64,000 nt of DNA from contig JANXBU010000001.1 in the NCBI GenBank assembly GCA_025060505.1, forward strand, positions 124,001 through 188,000, read 5' to 3'. How positions within the stretch are numbered: the stretch's first letter is position 1; each line of letters starts with the position of its first letter. Origin of the DNA: Candidatus Calescibacterium sp. (lineage in GTDB: Bacteria; Calescibacteriota; Calescibacteriia; Calescibacteriales; Calescibacteriaceae). The translations under genes were made by a program, and so were the position numbers. Below, piece after piece: positions 32,576-42,823 of this stretch. Under the pieces are notes generated by a model. It was not told where the DNA came from and did not search any database. It worked only from the letters and a program-made list of their open reading frames with translations.

Positions 32576-33028
32576 CTAATTTATATCTTCCCATTCTTTT
32601 CCATTGTATATGCAAGTCGTTATACCACCTGTGGGAGAAAGAACTGAAAAAGCAAGGAAATCTTTATCACAAGAAACATATAAAGTCCCAGAAAGATCTT
32701 TCAGACCTCTTGATGAGAATTTGAAGTTGGTTTTTATCTGCGGAGTTCCGGCGATGTTAGAGCAAGCTCTCTTTGAAGTTGCTGGTGCCGATATTTTGAA
32801 ATCAAATCTATACTTTTTTTCAAATTTGTTGCTCATAATTTTTATCTCTTCATTCTGGAAATGTATGGTTGACTCGCCATATTTTACTGCTATGCTCTTG
32901 GCTTCAAGAAATGCTGAACTGATGTAAGCTGATAAAGATTTAGTATTGCAGTTTTTTGGTTTCAAAAAAGAAAATATGGTCAAACCTATTGATATATATA
33001 TCAGTATCTTTAAGGAAAGATACCACAT
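32576..33028 (-). CDS. Pseudopilin-like (GspH/FimT-like) protein
   Basis: Single N-terminal TM followed by AYISSAFLEAKSIAVKYGESTIHF; C-terminal FSVLSPTGGITTC resembles FimT/GspH. Confidence 0.4.
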   Translation of the reverse strand: MWYLSLKILIYISIGLTIFSFLKPKNCNTKSLSAYISSAFLEAKSIAVKYGESTIHFQNEEIKIMSNKFEKKYRFDFKISAPATSKRACSNIAGTPQIKTNFKFSSRGLKDLSGTLYVSCDKDFLAFSVLSPTGGITTCIYNGKEWEDIN

Positions 33029-33048
33029 CTGAGTCTAATCTGAATCTA
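33027..33048. repeat. 11-bp tandem duplication beginning at the glgA stop (10/11)
   Basis: Minus strand TAGATTCAGAT / TAGACTCAGAT. Confidence 0.85.
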
Positions 33049-34500
33049 TATCATTTTCTCATAAACTTTGAGGTACTCTTGTACCATTCGTTCCGCTGAA
33101 AAATCAAGTTTCATAACTTTACTTGTAAGTTTTTTTAGTTTGGCTTTGTTATCATAAAGTTCAACCGCTCTTTTTAATGCGCATAAAAACTCTTGTTTTG
33201 TTGGATTTTCAAAAACTATACCATATCCGTCTTCTTCCTGAATATCTTTAACCGTATCTGCAAGTCCTCCTGTTTTTCTAACAACTGGGATACACCCATA
33301 TCTCATCCCTATGATTTGAGAAATCCCACAAGGTTCAAAGAGAGATGGAACAAGAATGAAATCTGCAGCGGCATAAAATTTTCTCGCAAGAGTTTCTCTA
33401 AACCTTGTTTCTACTTTCACATTATCGTATATCGATGAAAGAGAACTTATTTTATGCTGGTATTCTCCCATTCCTAAGAAAAGAAAATTGGCTTTCAAAC
33501 TAAATACTTCCTTGTGATATTCTGTAAAAAAATGCATGCCTTTTTGGTGAGTTAGTCTGCTTATTACACAAAATAGTGGTTTCTTCGCATCAAAACCATA
33601 TTCCTTTGCAAGCTTTGTTTTGTTTTTTGATCTTTTTGCAAGTGTTTTTTCAGAGTATGTTTGGGGTATTTCTTTGTCATTTGTTGGATCCCATACTTTG
33701 TAGTCTATGCCATTTAGTATGCCTTTTATTTTCCATTCGTATTTTCTAATCAAACCTTCAAGTCCATAGCCGTAATCATAAGTTTTTATTTCCTCAGCAT
33801 ATGTTGGACTTACAACGAAGATCTGATCACTGAAAACTATTCCAGCTTTTATTATGTTCACAAGTCCCCAAAACTCAAGAGCTTCCATGTTGAAAAGATA
33901 TGATGGAAGTCCAAGTTCTTGCATAACGTTTTTTGGGTAAAGACCTTGGTAGGCAAAATTATGTATTGTGAAAGCAAATTTCTTATCTATTCTAAATATC
34001 TCTTTTGAAATGAGTGGTACAAGTGAGGTGATCCAGTCGTTTGTGTGAATTATATCAAAATCAATTATTTTTTCTTTCAGCGACTTCGCTACTGCCCAGC
34101 AGAATGCCCCAAATCTTATATGATTATCATCGTATGAACCACCCGGCGGACCATATATGAAGTCCCTACCGAATAGTTCTTCATTCTCAAAGAAAATGCA
34201 GTTGTTCCCTTGATATATTGAAAATTCAAAAGCTCTTCCATTCATTTCAACTTTTAATTTTTTGCCAGTGTCTTTTATCTCTATTCCTTCTATTTTTTCA
34301 TCACTTATTTCAAGTCCTGAATCACCTTCAAAATTCTTGCCAAGAACATATTTTTCTTTAATGTGCTTGTAAAATGGAATTATACCATAACATTCTACTC
34401 CTTTATTTTTAAGTTGGTTAACCAAAGTGAAAACATAGTCTCCTAATCCACCTGTTTTTGCATAGGGATACATCTCAGATGAAACTATTGCTATTTTCAT
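33046..34500 (-). CDS. glgA: Glycogen synthase
   Basis: MKIAIVSSEMYPYAKTGGLGDYV, TIHNFAYQGLYP, GILNGIDYKVWDP, SLFEPCGISQIIGMRYG. Confidence 0.95.
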   Translation of the reverse strand: MKIAIVSSEMYPYAKTGGLGDYVFTLVNQLKNKGVECYGIIPFYKHIKEKYVLGKNFEGDSGLEISDEKIEGIEIKDTGKKLKVEMNGRAFEFSIYQGNNCIFFENEELFGRDFIYGPPGGSYDDNHIRFGAFCWAVAKSLKEKIIDFDIIHTNDWITSLVPLISKEIFRIDKKFAFTIHNFAYQGLYPKNVMQELGLPSYLFNMEALEFWGLVNIIKAGIVFSDQIFVVSPTYAEEIKTYDYGYGLEGLIRKYEWKIKGILNGIDYKVWDPTNDKEIPQTYSEKTLAKRSKNKTKLAKEYGFDAKKPLFCVISRLTHQKGMHFFTEYHKEVFSLKANFLFLGMGEYQHKISSLSSIYDNVKVETRFRETLARKFYAAADFILVPSLFEPCGISQIIGMRYGCIPVVRKTGGLADTVKDIQEEDGYGIVFENPTKQEFLCALKRAVELYDNKAKLKKLTSKVMKLDFSAERMVQEYLKVYEKMI

Positions 34501-34506
34501 AAAGAC

Positions 34507-35601
34507 CTAATAAAATATAAATGTAAGATTTATACTGGAATAAAAACCAGGTTTTATTCTATCTATATAGGGAAATCTTATTATGGCATAATCTGGATGA
34601 TCAAGTTTTAGGAAGGATCTTTCGTAAAGTACGAATGAAAAATGTAATGATAAATTAAGCCACTCTCTTATTATTTTTTCTCCAAAGATATCTTTTTTGG
34701 TTTTAAACTTTCCTGCCAAGGTTAATTCACTTTTTATAACATCCCAGGAAGAGCCTGGTACTCTATAGAGGCTCGTTCTCTGATCTTCTGGGAATCCATG
34801 GATAAATGATGAGAACAATCCAAATGCAAAGTTGTGAGAGATATCTGAGGAGGTTTGGAAGAAATTTTTCAAAGTTGTTGTGATTCCAATAGACCCAAGA
34901 GCTACATCTCCGGGTGATATTATCTGTCCGAAAAATGGATAAGACATCCGAAAAATATATCCTCCAGAAGATAAGACTGCAATGTTGAGGTTTTCTGTTT
35001 CAAAGGGTATTTTCAGTAGAGTATAAATTGGAAAATCAAGACCAAAAGAAGATTGATTTATTCTTTGGAAGGTAGCTATCTGCTCATCTGGCTCACCTGC
35101 TAATGGTATAAGTGCTCCGAACGATCCGTAGAGTTCTGGATTTTTAGTGAATCTGAAAATCAGGTTTATATTTATGTCTCCGAATCCAAATCCACTTACG
35201 TTGTTGAAATCTCTGCTTCTGAGAAAAACTCCAAGATTTGTAAATATAGAATCGGAAAAGAAATACTCTCCTCCAATATATACATCAAAGTCACTTACTT
35301 TTATTTGAGCTTGACCCTCATCTGATGATTGAGTTATGATGTTGTACGCATAGTTTATTATTTTTGGAGTTGTTATGTAAGAAGTTTTGTCGAATGTAGG
35401 TTGTTTTATAGGTAGTTTTTTACCCCAGAAAGAGAAAGCGAATCCAGAATTTATAAAAAATAAATCTTTCTTGAACTCCGTTGAGAAAAGAACATTTTTG
35501 CTCGGAAATATATAAGGATAATCTGTTGTTGCGAAGATGCTTTCTTTCGGAATGATGAAAAACGTCAAAAGAATGATTATTATGACATTTGTTTTTCTCA
35601 T
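34507..35601 (-). CDS. Exported hypothetical, outer-membrane-like protein
   Basis: Signal-like MRKTNVIIIILLTFFIIPKESIFA; the listed ORF extends into the tRNA-Ser gene, so the start is trimmed to the ATG at 35601. Confidence 0.6.
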   Translation of the reverse strand: MRKTNVIIIILLTFFIIPKESIFATTDYPYIFPSKNVLFSTEFKKDLFFINSGFAFSFWGKKLPIKQPTFDKTSYITTPKIINYAYNIITQSSDEGQAQIKVSDFDVYIGGEYFFSDSIFTNLGVFLRSRDFNNVSGFGFGDININLIFRFTKNPELYGSFGALIPLAGEPDEQIATFQRINQSSFGLDFPIYTLLKIPFETENLNIAVLSSGGYIFRMSYPFFGQIISPGDVALGSIGITTTLKNFFQTSSDISHNFAFGLFSSFIHGFPEDQRTSLYRVPGSSWDVIKSELTLAGKFKTKKDIFGEKIIREWLNLSLHFSFVLYERSFLKLDHPDYAIIRFPYIDRIKPGFYSSINLTFIFY

Positions 35602-35606
35602 TTTTA

Positions 35607-35697
35607 TGGCGGAGAGGGTGGGATTTGAACCCACGCGGGGACGGGAGCCCCCAACGGATTTCAAGTCCGTCCTGTTCGTCCACTCCAGCACCTCTCC
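35607..35697 (-). tRNA. tRNA-Ser (anticodon TGA), CCA encoded
   Basis: Minus-strand GGAGAGGTGCTGGAGTGG...CGGACTTGAAATCCG...long variable arm...GGGTTCAAATCCCACCCTCTCCGCCA; acceptor GGAGAGG/CCTCTCC. Confidence 0.95.
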
Positions 35698-35755
35698 ATA
35701 ATAAAAAATCTTAAAACTATAAAATCTAAAAATAAAATTTAAAGTAAATTTCAGG

Positions 35756-36526
35756 ATGAAGGATCAAGCAGAAAAGCTCAGAGAGATCATGCGTAAGAAA
35801 GTTTTCGCTGTTGCATCAGGTAAGGGAGGTGTTGGAAAAACAACTGTTTCTGTGAATCTTTCTGTTGAACTCTCAAGACTTGGCAAAAAAGTTTTGTTGA
35901 TAGATGGAGATATATCTTTGGCTAACGCAGATATTATTTTGGGAGTATCTCCAAAAAAGCATATAGGACACTATATTCAGGGAAATTCCTCAATAGATGA
36001 AATTATCGAAAGGGTTGATACAAATTTGTATTTTGTCCCCGGAGCAAGCGGGGTCGCTAAGCTTACCAACCTTACAGAAAACAGCCTGAAGAAAATCAAA
36101 GATATTCTTTCTTATTTTCAAGCAGATGTAACAATAATCGATCTACCAGCAGGTATTGGTAAAAATGCTATATCTCTTGGAATGATAGCTGACATAATTA
36201 TAGTTGTTGTGACACCAGATCCTGTTTCTGTTACAGATTGCTACTCATTTATAAAGGTTCTAACAAAGTCCGGGTTTGAAGGAAAAATCTATGTTATCGT
36301 TAACATGGTGAGAAATCAAAGAGAAAAAGATGTAACATTCAATACGCTAAACAAAGTTTCTCAAAAATATTTGGGAATCTATATTGATCTTCTGGGGCAT
36401 ATAAGTTATGATGAATCTGTAAAGGAATCCTTTTGCCTTCAAAAACCATATGTAAAAACTTTTCCGAGATCAAAGGCTGCGTCGGATATAAAAGATATTG
36501 CAAATAAAATGCTCCAAATTGCTTAG
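35756..36526 (+). CDS. FlhG/MinD-like ATPase
   Basis: N-terminal DQAEKLREI plus deviant Walker A SGKGGVGKTTVSVNL and TIIDLPAGIG. Confidence 0.88.
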   Translation: MKDQAEKLREIMRKKVFAVASGKGGVGKTTVSVNLSVELSRLGKKVLLIDGDISLANADIILGVSPKKHIGHYIQGNSSIDEIIERVDTNLYFVPGASGVAKLTNLTENSLKKIKDILSYFQADVTIIDLPAGIGKNAISLGMIADIIIVVVTPDPVSVTDCYSFIKVLTKSGFEGKIYVIVNMVRNQREKDVTFNTLNKVSQKYLGIYIDLLGHISYDESVKESFCLQKPYVKTFPRSKAASDIKDIANKMLQIA

Positions 36527-36594
36527 TTTCAATTGACTATTTTTAGTTGGCTCATGGAAATTTCCCAAAGCTTAGATCTTGAATATTACTTAGA

Positions 36595-37452
36595 TTAAGC
36601 ATTGAAGTATTCTACTATTTTGAAGTTTTGGTATTCAAGAAATCTTCTTTTGAATATTTTTTCTGTTATGTTTGCGACGACGTTCTGAATTATTCTCTTG
36701 ATAGGTCTTGCTTTTATTTTTGGTTCAAATTCCCATCTGTTTTTGCTGATGAATTCATTCATTAATTCAGGATGTTTTCCGTTGAATATTTTGAGTCCTT
36801 CTGTTTGCGTGAATATATCTTTAACATCTACATCTTGGTTGTGTCTTATTTTTATTGCTCTTTGTATTTTTTTCCTTGCATAGTCATAAGGTAGCATCCA
36901 GCCGTAGTGATGTATGTAAGCCGGTAGAACTGCCACAGGGATTTTCTTTCCCTTTATTCTGAAGCCTTGGGCATCCCCCCATGATGAAATATGTGGATGA
37001 TTCTTTACCACTCTTATTTCCCATCTGTACCAAGGAGCACTATCGTGGTAGTAACGCGGAGAACCGTAAAAGTGTCTGTATCTTAGAACCAAGCCTAAAA
37101 TTTTTTGTGAATTCTCATACTTCTTCATTGCAGATTTTATTATTTCATAGCTTTCTGGAATTAAGACCTCATCAGCTTGTATGTATACTCTCCATATTCC
37201 CTGACAGTTTCTCAGAGCTAAATCTGTGTAAAATCTGAAATATTCGTTACCACACAGATTATCATATTTTTCAACTTCTATAATCTTTATTTTTTTGTCT
37301 TGAATTTCCATTATTCTTTTGAGAGTATCGTCGGAACCTCTTACGACAACTGCGATGAATTCATCTACTATTGGTAAAACTGACAGTATACTCTCTACAA
37401 ATGGATAACCAATCTCTGATACGTTATGAAAAAAAGAGAATCCGGAAATCAT
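36595..37452 (-). CDS. Glycosyltransferase family 2-like protein
   Basis: N-terminal VESILSVLPIVDEFIAVVVRGSDDTL, VYIQADEVLIPE. Confidence 0.7.
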   Translation of the reverse strand: MISGFSFFHNVSEIGYPFVESILSVLPIVDEFIAVVVRGSDDTLKRIMEIQDKKIKIIEVEKYDNLCGNEYFRFYTDLALRNCQGIWRVYIQADEVLIPESYEIIKSAMKKYENSQKILGLVLRYRHFYGSPRYYHDSAPWYRWEIRVVKNHPHISSWGDAQGFRIKGKKIPVAVLPAYIHHYGWMLPYDYARKKIQRAIKIRHNQDVDVKDIFTQTEGLKIFNGKHPELMNEFISKNRWEFEPKIKARPIKRIIQNVVANITEKIFKRRFLEYQNFKIVEYFNA

Positions 37453-37671
37453 AACTATTAAAAAATTTGAATGATTCTCAGTTTTGTAAATAAAGAATTA
37501 GAAAAATGTCTATAAATTTTTGGCTTGCTTTTGATTTGAAATTGGGCATACTGTTTGTAAATGTGAAAAAATGGATTTTCAGTAAGTAATATGTGGTTAA
37601 TCTCTCTGATTTTGTGATTATTATAATTGTTTATTTGTTTATTTATTAAGCAATTCAAGCAAGTATAGTTA

Positions 37672-38688
37672 ATGAATCAACATACGATAAGGGTTCTTAA
37701 TATATACCATCCGGGCAGAGGAGGTCTTGAAAAACTATCATATCTGCTGAGTTTTGAGCTCAGGAAGCACTTTGATGTTCAATCAATTTCGGCAGATAAT
37801 TCTTTATTTGAAATTTGGAAATATGTGAATCAGAGTGATGTTGTCTTGATCCACAGAGGAAAGATTCTTTATAAGTTATTGCCTTTTATTCTGTTGAGAA
37901 AACCGAAATTCATTTTCATACATCACTTTATGGCGAAGGCAAAAAAGAAGGATCCATATCATAGGTTTATTTATTCCAGAGTTTCTGCAATCATAGCTCT
38001 CAGCAAAAGAATAGCCGAGCAGATAAAAGAAAACTGGCAAGTTGACGCTAGTAAAGTTTTTGTATTATATCCCGGAATAGATATAGAAAAATTTTTCAGA
38101 TCAGAAAATCAGAGAGTTCAGGTAAGGCGAAAATACAGCATAGCAGACAAAGAAATAGTGTTAGGAACAGTTGGGAGAATATGTCAGGAAAAGAATCAGA
38201 AACTTCTTTTGGAATCTGTTAAGCTCTCTGGTAAGGATTTCACCTGCTTTATAGTTGGCCCAGTTCAGGAGAATAAATACCTTGAAAGTCTGAAGGTTAC
38301 TTCGGAAAAATTACATATAAGAACAATCTTCGTTCCAGAATTTGTAGATAATGTTGGAAGTATATTTAACGCCATAGATTTTCTCGTTATAACATCAAAG
38401 AATGAACCGTTTGGTCTGGTTGGACTTGAATCAATGGCTTGTTCAACGCCAGTTTTGGCTCCAGATAACTCCGGAATAGCTGAAGTAATATCAGATAATG
38501 AGGATTCATTTATTTACCATAACAATAGTGCCAAATCACTTAGCAGTATCATCAGGAATCTAGCTGAGAGTTCGCAAGTGGATATTCTCAGTATGTCAAA
38601 AAAAGCGAGGGAGAAAGTGGAGAAGAACTTTACATTGAGTAAGTATGCTGAAAAATTAAAAGATATTATTTATGGTGTTCTGCGATGA
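37672..38688 (+). CDS. Glycosyltransferase family 1/4
   Basis: HPGRGGLEKLSYLL, VGRICQEKNQKLLLES, SKNEPFGLVGLESMACSTPVLAPDNSGIAEVI. Confidence 0.88.
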   Translation: MNQHTIRVLNIYHPGRGGLEKLSYLLSFELRKHFDVQSISADNSLFEIWKYVNQSDVVLIHRGKILYKLLPFILLRKPKFIFIHHFMAKAKKKDPYHRFIYSRVSAIIALSKRIAEQIKENWQVDASKVFVLYPGIDIEKFFRSENQRVQVRRKYSIADKEIVLGTVGRICQEKNQKLLLESVKLSGKDFTCFIVGPVQENKYLESLKVTSEKLHIRTIFVPEFVDNVGSIFNAIDFLVITSKNEPFGLVGLESMACSTPVLAPDNSGIAEVISDNEDSFIYHNNSAKSLSSIIRNLAESSQVDILSMSKKAREKVEKNFTLSKYAEKLKDIIYGVLR

Positions 38689-38799
38689 TCTTTTTGATTT
38701 AGATTTTGTAAATCTCTATGTTGAGAGTGTATGTGTTTTTCAGAAGGCTTTGCAAAGATGGAAGGGGGATTTTCTATGATTGCAAGGTGGCGAGATTTT

Positions 38800-39123
38800 T
38801 CAGCTTATGAGAAATACATCTCCATTTTGATCTATTTCGATTGGTAATTTCTTAATAGGAGCTGGTGCCGGCATGGAGACATTTTTTCCTGTTTTTATAT
38901 CAAATTCTGCTCCGTGCCACATACAGATTATCTTTTCACCTTCTATCTCGTAGTTTTCTGAAATTGGCATATCTTGGTGAGAGCACCGGTCTTCATAGAC
39001 ATAAATTTTACCTCCTAATTTTATTACCAGATAATACTCCCCATCTAAGCTTATTCCTTTTGCTGAATTATCTTGTATGTCTTTTACATTCAGAAGGAAT
39101 TTTTTGTTTCCCATAGATCGCAA
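38800..39123 (-). CDS. Rieske [2Fe-2S] ferredoxin
   Basis: EDRCSHQDMPIS...IICMWHGAEFDIKTG (CxH ... CxxH). Confidence 0.88.
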   Translation of the reverse strand: MRSMGNKKFLLNVKDIQDNSAKGISLDGEYYLVIKLGGKIYVYEDRCSHQDMPISENYEIEGEKIICMWHGAEFDIKTGKNVSMPAPAPIKKLPIEIDQNGDVFLIS

Positions 39124-39127
39124 AATG

Positions 39128-40153
39128 TTAGTAAATTTTTTTTTCGTTTTTGAAAATTTCCGAATAGTATCCTTTTGAGTAGTAAAAATCCATATATAGT
39201 TTTATAAAGGGTAGAGCAATTCTCAGAACATTTTTATATTCCTTTGGAAAGAATTGGTTTTCAGATGCTTTGCTAAGTATTCTTTGAGTTTCAGTTATGT
39301 ATAAAGCAAAGAAAAAAATTAAACTGATTGGAGATACAGCTGATATAAGAATTTTTGGAAGGATTAACTCTCTTCTTACAAGTCTTTTTATGTATCTTTT
39401 TTCATATTTTTTTGTTAATGTTGCAAAGCTTTTGCCTCTGCGTATAAACCATTTCTTTATTTCACTCAGGGTCTTTCTGGGTTCTGTAAAAACATAAGCG
39501 TCTGGATTATAAAGAAATCTTGCATCTGGAAATTTCTTTTTTATCCTTATAGATAAGTCTGAATCTTCCGCTCCGAAAACGAGATTTTCATCAAACATTC
39601 CTGTTTCAGTGATGAGTTTTTTCACAATAGCAAGGTTTGAGGTTGAAAAAGAATCAATATATGATCTTCCTTGAGCCATAAGTTTGAATCCTCCAGCTGG
39701 AAATCCAAGAACTCCCTGTGATAGTATCAAAATATTTTTCAGGTAAGTTGATAGTTTTTCTTTGGTGTTTCCATCTGTGTTGATTGTTTTCGGTATCACG
39801 CTTCCAAGTACTGCATCAGCTTCTTTTTTAAGAATAGGTTCTGTAATTTTTTTTATCCAACTTTTTGGTATATCCATGCCGTCGTCTATGAACACAAGAA
39901 TGTTATATTCAGATTCTTTTACTCCTATGTTTCTTTGTATTGAAAAGCCACCCTTTTTTATTCTTATATATTTTATTTCAAGATTTTTACATGCGTGTGT
40001 TAAGTCTTTTTCATTCGTTTTCTCCGAACTATCTGCTTCAACAATTACATATTGAACTTTTTTCAAATCAGAGTTTTCAACGCTTTCAATGACTCCGAAA
40101 AACGTTTTCAGAAGCTTTTCTCTTGAATTACTTATTGTTATTACAGAGATCAT
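39128..40153 (-). CDS. Glycosyltransferase family 2
   Basis: SVITISNSREKLL, IQRNIGVKESEYNILVFIDDGMDIP, GAEDSDLSIRIKKKFP. Confidence 0.85.
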   Translation of the reverse strand: MISVITISNSREKLLKTFFGVIESVENSDLKKVQYVIVEADSSEKTNEKDLTHACKNLEIKYIRIKKGGFSIQRNIGVKESEYNILVFIDDGMDIPKSWIKKITEPILKKEADAVLGSVIPKTINTDGNTKEKLSTYLKNILILSQGVLGFPAGGFKLMAQGRSYIDSFSTSNLAIVKKLITETGMFDENLVFGAEDSDLSIRIKKKFPDARFLYNPDAYVFTEPRKTLSEIKKWFIRRGKSFATLTKKYEKRYIKRLVRRELILPKILISAVSPISLIFFFALYITETQRILSKASENQFFPKEYKNVLRIALPFIKLYMDFYYSKGYYSEIFKNEKKIY

Positions 40154-40284
40154 TTTTTAGTTCTTAATATATTTTTTTGATTTATTTACCATAACTTCAA
40201 TTTACTCACATCTTCAATTTGGCCGATAAAAAAATCTAAAAAAAGAGTTTTTCATTCATTTTGTAAATAGAATAAAAATAGGGT

Positions 40285-41363
<1,079 letters not shown>

Positions 41364-41495
41364 GCGATATAGGTAATCCAACATATATACAAATGCGAAG
41401 CTGAATTTTTTGTACATTTGAAACTCTGGAACTCTAAAAATCAAAAAGCTGGAAATAGTATTCAAATTCGGAAGAAATAAATTCGGATTGTTTGA

Positions 41496-42020
41496 TTATC
41501 CTTTCTTATTAGTAGGTAGAAAATCTGCTATCTTTGATTTTTTACTACTTCCTGATGTGCATTTGCATCCCTCTGTGTTTAAATTGTTCCCGCATTTCTG
41601 GCATATTCCCTTGCATTCTTCTGAACATAAATTGTATGGTGGGATTATTGATTCTCCAAGAGAAATTATATATTGATAAAAGTCAAATTCATCTCCTTCG
41701 TAAAAATCATCATCGAGATCTTCAAATTTGAGTTCAATTTCTTCTTCTCTTGGGAGAGTATATGAAGGTTTGAGATATATATTTATGGATTCAGATACGT
41801 TAAGGTGAAACTCTTCCAAACATCTTATACATTCTACTAATTTATCTACAAATATATTACCTGTAATTTCAACAATATCATTTTTTCTTGTTATTTCACC
41901 GTCAAAGATCACTTTTATTTTTTCTCCGGAGAAGATTTTTGAAACTCTTATACCTTTTTCGGTAAGTTGCCTTATCTTTACAGGACCTCTGAACAGATCC
42001 TCTTGTGTTCTGATCTGCAT
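41496..42020 (-). CDS. YceD/DUF177 family protein
   Basis: VECIRCLEEF and CSEECKGICQKCGNNLNTEGCKC zinc motif. Confidence 0.85.
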   Translation of the reverse strand: MQIRTQEDLFRGPVKIRQLTEKGIRVSKIFSGEKIKVIFDGEITRKNDIVEITGNIFVDKLVECIRCLEEFHLNVSESINIYLKPSYTLPREEEIELKFEDLDDDFYEGDEFDFYQYIISLGESIIPPYNLCSEECKGICQKCGNNLNTEGCKCTSGSSKKSKIADFLPTNKKG

Positions 42021-42070
42021 GGCTGCATATCTTATTAAACCTAAATTCCAAGTGAAAGAAAGATGGATTT

Positions 42071-42691
42071 TCAGAATCTATGAGAAATACCACCGAATAT
42101 AGCACTTTGACCAAACGAGTGAAGTTCAACGGTGATATAAGTTTCTGGATTAAGATGATAATCTCCTCCAACAAATACAAAAAATCTGGCGTTTGTTCTT
42201 GCTCTCAAGTTTTCTCCACTTTCAAGTTTAATGTAGAAATCTCTGTATCCTCCTCCTACATATACCAGGGAGTGGGCTACTTTGAAGCTCATATTTGGTG
42301 CTATCTGCCAGAATATAGCATTTGGAAATCTTTTCCTTTCCGTATTCTTCAAGAAAGGAAGAATTTCGGTGTTTCCATCAATGTTTATGTTCGCACTCCT
42401 TTTCTTATCAAGCAAAGAAGTTTTTAAACCAATTCCAAACTGGTTTAATGTGGGTATGGGATCAATAGGAGAGAAGGTTTTTATTCCAGAAAATCCATAC
42501 AGTAATATTTTATCTGATGGAGAATACCCGAATTTTACAGACATTGATAAAGAAGATATCGGAGTTTTTTTGTATATATTTGTTTCAAACATAGAAAAAT
42601 TCAAAAATCCGCCAATTTCAAAGCTATTTGGATCCGGAGTTATAACTCCGCCACCAGCTAAGAAGCCCAAAAGTAGAATGGGTAAAATCAT
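42071..42691 (-). CDS. Putative outer-membrane protein
   Basis: N-terminal signal-like MILPILLLGFLAGGG, beta-rich, terminal GGISHRF. Confidence 0.5.
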   Translation of the reverse strand: MILPILLLGFLAGGGVITPDPNSFEIGGFLNFSMFETNIYKKTPISSLSMSVKFGYSPSDKILLYGFSGIKTFSPIDPIPTLNQFGIGLKTSLLDKKRSANINIDGNTEILPFLKNTERKRFPNAIFWQIAPNMSFKVAHSLVYVGGGYRDFYIKLESGENLRARTNARFFVFVGGDYHLNPETYITVELHSFGQSAIFGGISHRF

Positions 42692-42823
42692 ACAAAGATA
42701 ATTATAAAAATTTGCTCTGATACAAACACGAGTGCTTCTTGAAATGAACCAGTTTTTATATAAAATTAGACGATCTTGTGGAGGTAAATAAATCCTTGCA
42801 ATGATAAGAGCGGGCGTTAAATC

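Noticed and set aside
35601-35691. N-terminal extension MLEWTNRTDLKSVGGSRPRVGSNPTLSAIK of the 34507-35691 ORF
   Set aside because: It is the translation of the tRNA-Ser gene on the same strand; a real start at 35601 is much more likely.
42282-42701. 139-aa plus-strand ORF opposite 42071-42691
   Set aside because: The minus-strand ORF has a signal-like start and barrel-like composition; no support for the plus-strand reading.
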